A DNA stretch of 11,917 bases, from assembly GCA_949746915.1 (NCBI GenBank), contig CATKEA010000245.1, forward strand, positions 1-11,917, given 5' to 3'. This DNA is from an uncultured Bacilli bacterium (GTDB taxonomy: Bacteria > Bacillota_I > Bacilli_A > RF39 > UBA660). Made by a program: the position numbers and the translations under genes. Position 1 is the stretch's first letter, and each line of letters opens with the position of its first letter. The notes under the pieces are model-generated. The model was given only the letters and a program-made list of their open reading frames with translations, was not told the origin of the DNA and searched no databases. Of this stretch, positions 1 through 6,058 are shown in pieces.

Positions 1-1248
1 AATAAGTGGGATACTTGCTATTAGAATATCTTTAATAATATATAAATAATAATTTATTTCTGTAACAGTTCCATTTAGATAAATTATTTTCGGGGTAAAT
101 AAATCAGAGAAGCCATATGTTAGTCCAGAGCAAACACTTAAAATTATTAGACCTATAAACCATAAGATATACATATCAAGTATCATATAAATAAATTTGC
201 TAAGTAGTATTTTCCATCTTCTTACTGGTGCTGTAATAATATTCTTAATCGTTCCATGGCTGTGTTCATTACTGATTATGCCACCACTAGTTATACTTAT
301 AATAAGGGCAATAATAATAGACAAATGAAAAATTTGATTGACACCTTTTTTAGTATTTGAATAAAGTATATTCTCATTAATATTACTTGCTGTGTTAAAA
401 GTAAGATCATGTTTTATTTCTTTTTCACTACTGTATAAAAGAATCTGTCTACTAGAAATAGCTTGATTTTTTATTAGAGTTCTATGAGCTAAATAATTCT
501 CATATGGAAGCTCTTTGTTGTTTTGATATTCTTCTTTACTAAGTATCTCTAAATTAGCATTTTCTTCTAGTGCTTTATATTGTAAATAATTAAGTCCAAT
601 AAAATTTTGATTACTTTTCACTTTTTTATTAATTAATAATTTAGTAAATGCATCATCTTCTATATCTTTCTTTGTTATTTTATATTCTAAATATAAATAG
701 TATTTATCTTCATCAAGAAGTTGTTCAAGTTTGGTGATTTCATCTTTATTTTGATTATATAAATCGTCCATTTCTTCTAGCGAGTAATTATTACATAAAT
801 CATAAATATCTTTTTCGGTACGATTTAGTTCTTCATAGTTATCACTTTCACAAGCAGATATTATATATTTATCATTGGGATCTTTTTTTATTTTGTTTAT
901 AACAAAATTTTGACTTAGAAGTGTTAATAAATCCTCTTGAATTAAAGAACCTTTCCAATCCGATAAAGTCGTAACACCCATTTTGTCTAAAATTCTTAGA
1001 TATTTAATAAAATTCTCATTATAATAATGATTGTATTCATCATGAAAATTTTTAACATCAGTATTGTTACGACGATATGATTCATAATAATTAATTTGTT
1101 CTTTTAATGAGTAATATGAGAAAGTTTCTTGATTTTGAAACTTGACTAAAAAGATTGAAGATATTGTTAAGATAAAAATAATAATCACAAATCTTTTTAT
1201 GGAATAGTTTTTGATAAATTCACTCCTTATCAAATTAATTATTTTCAT
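1..1248 (-). CDS. ABC-2 type transporter permease, C-terminus cut by window edge
   Basis: Membrane permease of an ABC exporter, the partner of the ATPase encoded just upstream. Reading down the minus strand from ATG 1248-1246 gives 416 codons with no stop before the window edge. A transmembrane helix lies at about residues 17-33. A long hydrophilic, Glu/Asn/Lys-rich region follows (about 35-300), probably extracytoplasmic. A second hydrophobic helix starts near residue 305 and leads into the typical ABC-2 stretch SGGIISNEHSHGTIKN and then VRRWKILLSK, followed by further helices. The start overlaps the ATPase stop by 14 bases, and its GAGGTG site lies inside the ATPase gene, so translation is probably coupled. 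This layout (one helix, large outer loop, then a helix bundle) is known in exporters for antimicrobial peptides, but the substrate cannot be read here. The last helices are missing because of the window boundary, not because of a visible lesion. Confidence 0.85.
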   Translation of the reverse strand, partial: MKIINLIRSEFIKNYSIKRFVIIIFILTISSIFLVKFQNQETFSYYSLKEQINYYESYRRNNTDVKNFHDEYNHYYNENFIKYLRILDKMGVTTLSDWKGSLIQEDLLTLLSQNFVINKIKKDPNDKYIISACESDNYEELNRTEKDIYDLCNNYSLEEMDDLYNQNKDEITKLEQLLDEDKYYLYLEYKITKKDIEDDAFTKLLINKKVKSNQNFIGLNYLQYKALEENANLEILSKEEYQNNKELPYENYLAHRTLIKNQAISSRQILLYSSEKEIKHDLTFNTASNINENILYSNTKKGVNQIFHLSIIIALIISITSGGIISNEHSHGTIKNIITAPVRRWKILLSKFIYMILDMYILWFIGLIILSVCSGLTYGFSDLFTPKIIYLNGTVTEINYYLYIIKDILIASIPLI

Positions 1249-2218
1249 GATTTTCACCTCTTTCAAAATCAGCTGTTTTTAAAAAGTATTCCTCTTCTAA
1301 ACTTTTATTTTTGTATTTAACTTCCTCAATACCAAAATTACTTACTAATTTGCCTTCATCAATAATAATAACGCGGTCACAAATATTTTCCACTTCAGAT
1401 AAAATATGACTGCTAATTAAAATACTCATATTTTTATTAATACTTATTTCTTTTAAAATCTCTCTTAATTCTTTTATTCCTCATGGGTCTAATCCATTAG
1501 TAGGTTCATCTAATATTAAAAGTTTAGGATTTTTGACAAGGGCACTGCAAATAGCTAGTCTTTGTTTCATACCTAGAGAATATTTTTTTACCTTATCATC
1601 TATTCTATCTTCTAATTTGACAAATTTTATCATTTCATTTATATAATCTTGATCATTAATATTATTTATTAGTTCTATTATTTTTAGATTTCTTCTTCCT
1701 GATATATTATCATACATATCTGGCTTTTCGATAATGCAACCAATTTTTGAGAGAGCTTCTTCTAAATTAGACTTAGTATTATATCCACAAATTTCAACAC
1801 TTCCAGAATCATATTTATACAAATTTAAAATTGTTTTTATTAGAGTTGTTTTTCCCGCTCCATTTGGTCCGATTAGTCCAATAATATCTCCTTCATGGAT
1901 TTCTAAGCTTATATCATCTAATACTTTTCTATTGTCAAATGATTTAGTTAAATTTTTTACGACTAAGACTTTTTCATGGTGGTTTTCATCTATTTCTTTT
2001 TTCTTAAAATCTCTTTCCCCATTTAATATTTCTTTGACACTAACATGAAATATCTCTGATAGTAACTTTAAAAAATAAACATCAGGAAGGCAACGACCAT
2101 TTTCCCATTTTGATACAGCTTTATCTGTTATATTAAGTTTATCTGCTAGTTCTTGTTGCGTTAAATTGTACTCTTTTCTTAAACTTGCAATAAACTTTCC
2201 AACCTTTTCTTGTTCCAT
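1235..2218 (-). CDS. XRE helix-turn-helix / ABC-transporter ATPase fusion, interrupted by an in-frame TGA
   Basis: Residues 1-65 form an XRE (HTH_3) DNA-binding domain, including LTQQELADKLNITDKAVSKWENG. Residues 84 onward form a BcrA/LanF-like ABC ATPase: Walker A GPNGAGKTT (117-125), IIEKPDMYDN at 162-171 with Glu where most ABC proteins have the Q-loop Gln, signature YSLGMKQR (213-220), Walker B LLILDEP (233-239) and D-loop GLDP (242-245). Codon 246 is TGA. The same frame then continues with GIKELREIL, the H-loop SSHILSEVE and a normal C-terminus to TAA at 1235, 327 codons in all. The internal ATG at 1429 has no ribosome binding site, so the tail is probably not an independent gene. If TGA terminates, the product lacks the H-loop His and should not hydrolyse ATP normally. 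An E-loop is typical of lantibiotic/bacitracin resistance ATPases, and the fused HTH suggests self-regulation (inference). Start ATG 2218 has GAGGTGAT upstream. Confidence 0.85.
1481..1483 (-). other. In-frame TGA inside the XRE-ABC ATPase gene
   Basis: The plus-strand triplet tca reads TGA on the coding strand. It sits between the Asp-Pro of the D-loop and the Gly-Ile that usually follows two residues after it in this ATPase family. Homology is in the same frame on both sides, so this is a substitution-type interruption and not a frameshift. It may be a pseudogene mutation, a sequence error, or a UGA read as an amino acid. At least 20 Trp codons in the window's other genes are TGG, which argues against routine UGA-Trp decoding. 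Confidence 0.8.
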
Positions 2219-2235
2219 TTTATCACCTCGATTTA

Positions 2236-2264
2236 ATTATATAATAAATTTTCTCTGTTTCATC
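2236..2264 (-). promoter_or_regulatory. Probable promoter of the XRE-ABC / permease operon
   Basis: On the minus strand a perfect TATAAT (2241-2236) lies 17 bases before the start codon, inside the short palindrome ATTATATAAT. The -35 region is poor (GATGAA at 17-base spacing). GAGGTGAT then precedes ATG 2218. A weak -35 and a palindrome over the -10 would suit control by the encoded XRE domain, but no operator is identified. Confidence 0.4.
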
Positions 2265-2289
2265 TATACCATTAGTAGAGTTTGCTTTT

Positions 2290-2325
2290 TATACAAAAAA
2301 GACTGTACAAATTAGTACAGTCTTT
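2290..2325 (-). terminator. Intrinsic terminator of the ylmH-to-PH operon
   Basis: A perfect 11-bp stem (AAAGACTGTAC at 2298-2308 and GTACAGTCTTT at 2315-2325) with a 6-base loop. Read on the minus strand it is followed by a run of T. It lies downstream of the PH-domain gene and upstream of the XRE-ABC promoter, so it separates the two transcription units. Confidence 0.85.
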
Positions 2326-2348
2326 AACTTTAAGAATAAAAAACATGA

Positions 2349-2377
2349 TATTTAATTACAACTGGTGTAATTAAATA
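2349..2377 (-). terminator. Second hairpin directly after the PH-gene stop codon
   Basis: A perfect 12-bp inverted repeat, TATTTAATTACA (2349-2360) and TGTAATTAAATA (2366-2377), with a 5-base loop. It begins at the base immediately after the TAG stop on the minus strand. Four bases past the stem comes a run of six T (TCATGTTTTTT). It could be a weak first terminator in tandem with 2290-2325 or a 3'-end stabilising hairpin. The stem is A/T-rich, so termination efficiency is uncertain. Confidence 0.55.
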
Positions 2378-2827
2378 CTAAGCTTTGGACTTATCGTTTC
2401 TTGGTGGATATTTCTTTTTTTCTAACATGATATATGTAGATACTTCTTTTTCTATCTCTCTAAGTGATTTCTTGTCCAAATTTGAAATAGTAACAAATTC
2501 TTTTACAGTATCAATATGAACTTTACCCCAAATAATTCCAGATAAAACTTTCAAATCATTAAATAAATCTGGAGTAATTGAATCTAAAAAATATCCTACT
2601 ACAACACGATCTCTTCCAATTAAAATTCGCTTATTAGTTATAGCAATAACACAAGTTGAGAGAATATCAAATGGATTGTTATTTTTTTGACCAGTAAAAA
2701 CATATTTAACAATTTCATCACTGTTTAAGTGTTCTTCAACTCTTGCTGAATTCTTTTTTAAACGCCATGCTACAGTCATTGGATATCTTTTTTTAAAGGC
2801 CAATGCTTTCTTATATACTTCTCCCAT
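2378..2827 (-). CDS. Small bacterial PH-domain protein (YokE-like)
   Basis: A 149-residue soluble protein resembling the YokE-like / bacterial pleckstrin-homology domain family. The core at about residues 30-135 has the expected pattern: ARVEEHLNSDEIVKYVFTGQ, a strand pair VIAITNKRILIG (60-71), and a later strand VHIDTVKEFVTIS, ending in a helix and a Lys-rich tail. There is no signal peptide or transmembrane helix. The family's molecular role is largely unknown; eukaryotic PH domains bind lipids or proteins, but nothing here shows such binding. Start ATG 2827 has a strong GAGGAGAT site, 32 bases after the preceding gene's stop. It is last in the four-gene operon and is followed directly by hairpins. 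Confidence 0.7.
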   Translation of the reverse strand: MGEVYKKALAFKKRYPMTVAWRLKKNSARVEEHLNSDEIVKYVFTGQKNNNPFDILSTCVIAITNKRILIGRDRVVVGYFLDSITPDLFNDLKVLSGIIWGKVHIDTVKEFVTISNLDKKSLREIEKEVSTYIMLEKKKYPPRNDKSKA

Positions 2828-2859
2828 TTTATCTCCTCACTTGTTTACTTATTATCAAT

Positions 2860-3549
2860 TTATTTTTCTGATTTAATAATTTTGTTATCAGTAAAGAAAC
2901 TAACCATTCCACTAGTTGATAATGGTGTTGTTTGACTTGCTACTAATTTCTTATTATTAACTATTAATAAGGCTGGTGTTTCCTTTGTAATATTTTTATT
3001 TAATTTTTCAATTGCTGCAACTTGTTCTTCTGTTAAATTATCATAATTTAAATATTTAATATCTAAATCATAGTTGTATGCTACTGACTTTAGTATTGGT
3101 GTTTCATATTGATTCCAATAGCTACTATCACTAACTAAATAAACAACTGTAGTAGTTTTTTTACTCTTTAGAGCTTTTTCATACTCCTCATAGTTTATTT
3201 CAGTTAATGTTTTCATTTTTGTTTCATCTAGGACTTCACCTTCTGCTAATAAAGGATTAACATCTTTTTTGTTTTCTTCAACCTTATCGCAAAATTTTCC
3301 TAAGTCGCAATCTGTTATTTTATTACTTACAAAGAATATTGCTAATAAAAATACTATAGCTCCTAAAACAGTAATTATACCTTTTTCAATACTCTTCTTA
3401 TCAAAATCATACTTTGATTTAGGTTTTTGAACCTTTACTGGTTCATCAATTACTACTTTTTTAACTTCCTTTGTTTCTGTTACCTTCTTTTCTTCTTTTG
3501 TTGTAGATTTAACATTTTTGTCATTCTTATTTGCTTTTCCTTTTGCCAT
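2860..3549 (-). CDS. Membrane-anchored thioredoxin-fold protein lacking the CXXC motif
   Basis: The 229-residue product has a Lys-rich cytoplasmic tail (1-55), one transmembrane helix (about 57-76, GIITVLGAIVFLLAIFFVSN) and an outer domain. Residues 115-225 fit a thioredoxin fold: strand TTTVVYLVSDSSYW (132-145), the helix after it, a second strand IKYLNYD, and TPALLIVNNKKL (191-202), whose Thr-Pro matches the cis-proline loop. The usual WCxxC is replaced by SSYWNQ, so no redox dithiol exists at that site. Two cysteines (81, 87) lie just outside the membrane as C-x5-C and could form a disulfide. A redox-inactive role such as adaptor or chaperone is inferred, not shown. The GGAGGG site is 10 bases before ATG 3549. 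Confidence 0.65.
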   Translation of the reverse strand: MAKGKANKNDKNVKSTTKEEKKVTETKEVKKVVIDEPVKVQKPKSKYDFDKKSIEKGIITVLGAIVFLLAIFFVSNKITDCDLGKFCDKVEENKKDVNPLLAEGEVLDETKMKTLTEINYEEYEKALKSKKTTTVVYLVSDSSYWNQYETPILKSVAYNYDLDIKYLNYDNLTEEQVAAIEKLNKNITKETPALLIVNNKKLVASQTTPLSTSGMVSFFTDNKIIKSEK

Positions 3550-3593
3550 ATAACCTTTTCCCTCCTATTTACTTTGTTAATCTAACAAATTCA

Positions 3594-4280
3594 TTATAAC
3601 ATACTTTCAATTGATTCAACAATTTTTTCAATCAAATTATTTAAATATTCAAATATTTTTCCTAAAGTATGATCAATTATCTCATCTATCCAACTTGGTT
3701 TATTACTTTTTGATGTTGTTTTTGTTGGATTAGTTTTATTGTCATTTTTCTTTTCTACTATAGGTTCTTCTTCTTTCCATTTACCTTTTTTGGCAACCTT
3801 AGCTACTGTTTCTTCATCCCTTAATAAAGGAACATATTTATAATCAGCATACACATAGGCAACTTCTGCCAGACCTTCTCTGATTAAATTGACCTGTAGT
3901 AGATTATCATCTACAAAAATCCATGCTAGTAAGCGACCATATTTATCCTTTTGACCAGCTTTTTTATCATATTCTAATTCTATTTTCTTAGCATTAGTTA
4001 ATTTATTACATGTATATTCGCTTGCTTCTTTACCAAAAGGTTCCACCCCTTTAGTTGGGTGAACTGATTCTGGAGTATCAATTGCTAAAAATCTAACAGA
4101 ATATACATCACCATTATCAAAAGAAAATTTAGCTGTATCTCCATCGACACATTTATTTAAAGTGACTTCATACTTTCTATTATAATCAATTGCTTCTTCA
4201 TTATTAGCCATTACACTAGTTGGAAAAAATAAACTTATTATAAATACATAATAAACAAACCGCTTTATATTCTTAAACAT
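3594..4280 (-). CDS. Secreted thermonuclease-like protein (SNase family)
   Basis: Staphylococcal-nuclease-type phosphodiesterase, expected to cleave DNA and RNA with Ca2+ outside the cell. An N-terminal signal sequence (about 1-25, hydrophobic VYYVFIISLFF, ending SVMA) is followed by the OB-fold nuclease domain (about 37-170). The family's catalytic residues are present: Asp48 in VDGDT, Arg63 and Asp68 in VRFLAIDTPE, Glu71, and Arg116 in KYGRLLAW. The domain ends in KKGKW. The C-terminal extension (170-228) is a Lys/Thr/Asn linker followed by an amphipathic Ile/Leu/Glu helix of unknown role, perhaps for surface retention. The start overlaps the ylmH-like gene by 8 bases, with GGAGGT inside that gene, which points to translational coupling. 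No LPXTG motif is seen. In a gut-type anaerobe it could serve nucleotide scavenging or breakdown of extracellular DNA (inference). Confidence 0.9.
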   Translation of the reverse strand: MFKNIKRFVYYVFIISLFFPTSVMANNEEAIDYNRKYEVTLNKCVDGDTAKFSFDNGDVYSVRFLAIDTPESVHPTKGVEPFGKEASEYTCNKLTNAKKIELEYDKKAGQKDKYGRLLAWIFVDDNLLQVNLIREGLAEVAYVYADYKYVPLLRDEETVAKVAKKGKWKEEEPIVEKKNDNKTNPTKTTSKSNKPSWIDEIIDHTLGKIFEYLNNLIEKIVESIESML

Positions 4281-4998
4281 ATTTATATACCTCCACTACT
4301 TTCTTATTCTTTTTAGTTATCATAATGATATCACCTATTTTAAACTTTCCAACTTTCCTAATAGATATAATATCATCTTTTTTTATTTCTTTAACCTTAT
4401 TCTGTTCTTGATAATTAACTAAAACCATCCTTTGTTCTATCAAAGACATAGCAACACTTCTAGAAGTATTTGCTAAACTACTAACAATAGTATCTAATCT
4501 AGTACTAGATACTATTAATTTTTGTTTTTCTAAATGATTCTTAGTAAAAATAATTCTATCAGTAACAGTAATACGTACTGGAATATTCTTAATAATTATT
4601 AAATTATCAATAATAAAATTACTTAAACGTTTTAAAGATGTTAAATAGATACAATCATCCTCAACAAAAATATCTCCAATTGTATCATTTTCTAGTCCTA
4701 GCGAAAATAAACTACCTAGAACATCCCTATGAGTAATATCTTTTACAGGAGTTATTTTTAAAATATCAATATCATTTTTCGAAAAAGAAACAACACTTTT
4801 AGTACATAAGTCATTTATTTTATATACTTCTAACTTAGGAAGATATTTTTTTAATAACAATTCCTGACTTTCATTTATAAAATTAGATGATAAAAAGATA
4901 CCATTCTTACAATATTTGTTATATCTATCAAACAAATTAGAAATAAGAATTTTATCTTCTTTATTTTTTATTTTATCTAAAAGTTTTTCTTTATCCAT
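4273..4998 (-). CDS. ylmH: YlmH-like S4-domain RNA-binding protein
   Basis: A 241-residue cytoplasmic protein of the YlmH family. Known members bind the ribosome and, in Bacillus, have been linked to ribosome-associated quality control (RqcP-like). The N-terminal part (1-150) carries the YlmH-typical ITHRDVLGSLFSLGLENDTIGDI (88-110). The C-terminal S4 domain (about 165-230) has STRLDTIVSSLANTSRS and then EQRMVLVN. In many Bacillota ylmH sits in the cell-division cluster with sepF and divIVA. Here it is the first gene of an operon with a secreted nuclease, a membrane thioredoxin-fold protein and a PH protein, so its position has moved. Start ATG 4998 has AAGGGAT seven bases upstream. The stop lies inside the nuclease gene. 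Confidence 0.85.
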   Translation of the reverse strand: MDKEKLLDKIKNKEDKILISNLFDRYNKYCKNGIFLSSNFINESQELLLKKYLPKLEVYKINDLCTKSVVSFSKNDIDILKITPVKDITHRDVLGSLFSLGLENDTIGDIFVEDDCIYLTSLKRLSNFIIDNLIIIKNIPVRITVTDRIIFTKNHLEKQKLIVSSTRLDTIVSSLANTSRSVAMSLIEQRMVLVNYQEQNKVKEIKKDDIISIRKVGKFKIGDIIMITKKNKKVVEVYKYV

Positions 4999-5007
4999 AC
5001 TTATCCC

Positions 5008-5036
5008 TTTTCAATTATATAATATTTACTTATAAA
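5008..5036 (+). promoter_or_regulatory. Candidate promoter of the activase operon
   Basis: TTTTCA (5008-5013), 17 bases, TATAAA (5031-5036). It overlaps the divergent ylmH -10. Transcription would begin near 5043, giving a leader of about 95 bases. A TAGAAT at 5112-5117 is too close to the ribosome binding site to serve. Tentative. Confidence 0.3.
5014..5019 (-). promoter_or_regulatory. Probable -10 box of the ylmH operon
   Basis: On the minus strand TATAAT (5019-5014) lies 15 bases before the ylmH-like start codon. No good -35 is found; the sequence at 17-base spacing is TTTATT. It lies in the divergent intergenic region 4999-5137. Confidence 0.4.
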
Positions 5037-5051
5037 AATAAATATTTGGAA

Positions 5052-5132
5052 CATTCCTTTACATCATTAATGTCAAGAAAAAAATTACTTCTAAACTTTA
5101 TCAATCGTTAATAGAATAGTTAAAAAGGAATG
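5052..5132 (+). promoter_or_regulatory. Leader inverted repeat that could mask the ribosome binding site
   Basis: CATTCCTTT (5052-5060) is the exact reverse complement of AAAGGAATG (5124-5132). The latter contains the Shine-Dalgarno GGA eight bases before ATG 5138. In an mRNA starting upstream of 5052 the two arms can pair and hide the ribosome binding site. A small internal hairpin (ACAT/ATGT, 5061-5073) lies in the 63-base loop. No known riboswitch class is recognised. Confidence 0.35.
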
Positions 5133-5137
5133 ATTTT

Positions 5138-6058
5138 ATGGACAAAGTTACAATTGGAATACCTAGAGCATTACTATACTACAAATACAAAGATTTATGG
5201 ATTAATTTCTTTGAAGAGTTAGGATGTGATGTTGTAGTAAGTTGTTGTACTAATAAAGAAATACTTGAAAAAGGAAAAAAATATACTAATGATGAATCGT
5301 GTTTAGCTATGAAAGTATTTATGGGACATGTTGATTACTTAAAAGATAAATGTGATTATGTTTTAATACCTAGATATGCTTGTTTAGTAAAACATGAAAA
5401 GTTGTGTACTAATTTCTCTTGTCTTTATGACTTAGTTAGAAATACTATAGATGTAAAAATCATTAATTATAATATAGATATCGAAAAAAAAGAAGATGAG
5501 TTTTATGCCTTTACTGGTATGGGACTTGCTCTTGGTTTTAAGTATCGAGATGTTATTAAAGCTTTTAGAAAAGCTAAAAAGTTTGAAGAAAATCAACGTA
5601 ATAAGCGATTACTTCGTCAAAAAAATATCTTAGGCAAAAGTGATAAGATTAAAGTTCTTCTTGCAGGTCATCCATATAATATGCATGATAGTTTAATTGG
5701 GAAACCAATAATTAATTTTTTGGAAGCAAATGGAGTGCAAATTATCTATTCTGATTTATATGATAAAAAATATCTAAAAAGTGAAGTTGAACGAATTACA
5801 CAGCGTAATTACTGGACTTATAATAAAGAAATAATTGGTTCAATAAGTCATTATAAGAAAAGAATGGATGGTATTATTCTACTGACTGTTTTTCCTTGTG
5901 GACCTGATTCTTTAAGTAATGAAATGATTATAAGAAATGTTAATGATACACCTATTATTCAGTTAGTTATTGATGAGTTAAATAGTGAAGCTGGTATTAT
6001 TACTAGACTGGAAAGTTTTATAGATATACTTAATGAAAGGAGAAAAATACATGAATAA
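5138..6058 (+). CDS. Acyl-CoA dehydratase activase-related protein, DUF2229 subunit
   Basis: A 306-residue protein matching the DUF2229 / 2-hydroxyacyl-CoA-dehydratase-like module. It opens with IGIPRALLYYKY and then FFEELGCDVVVS; in larger family members the same module lies in the middle of one long chain. Cysteines in conserved-looking places are Cys55 (DESCLAMK), Cys82, Cys90, Cys95 and Cys254 (VFPCGPDS), plausible Fe-S ligands. The C-terminal TRLESFIDIL also ends the companion subunit in a near-identical form (TRLEAFYDML), so the two subunits share a fold and may be ancient duplicates. The family is tied to ATP-driven transfer of low-potential electrons by the activase; the final substrate of this branch is unknown. 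It is first of three genes, with AAAGGA upstream of ATG 5138, and its stop overlaps the next gene by 8 bases. Confidence 0.75.
   Translation: MDKVTIGIPRALLYYKYKDLWINFFEELGCDVVVSCCTNKEILEKGKKYTNDESCLAMKVFMGHVDYLKDKCDYVLIPRYACLVKHEKLCTNFSCLYDLVRNTIDVKIINYNIDIEKKEDEFYAFTGMGLALGFKYRDVIKAFRKAKKFEENQRNKRLLRQKNILGKSDKIKVLLAGHPYNMHDSLIGKPIINFLEANGVQIIYSDLYDKKYLKSEVERITQRNYWTYNKEIIGSISHYKKRMDGIILLTVFPCGPDSLSNEMIIRNVNDTPIIQLVIDELNSEAGIITRLESFIDILNERRKIHE

Noticed and set aside
1235..1429. Separate 64-residue gene for the ATPase C-terminus
   Set aside because: There is no ribosome binding site before ATG 1429, and it is in the same frame as the upstream ATPase across the TGA, so it is the tail of one gene.
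1442..1483. Selenocysteine insertion at the TGA
   Set aside because: The downstream sequence is A-rich with no convincing bacterial SECIS hairpin, and no selenocysteine is known at this position in ABC ATPases.
1734..2048. Open frame of 104 codons on the plus strand
   Set aside because: It lies fully antisense to the XRE-ABC ATPase, with no family resemblance and no ribosome binding site. It is a shadow of the real gene.
5071..5076. TTGACA on the minus strand as the -35 of the ylmH operon
   Set aside because: The proper-distance -10 would be TGTTCC, and the real TATAAT is more than 50 bases away, too far for one promoter.
6033..6050. ATG at 6033 as start of the dehydratase-like subunit
   Set aside because: The AGGAGA site lies after it and serves ATG 6051; the extra residues do not resemble the family.
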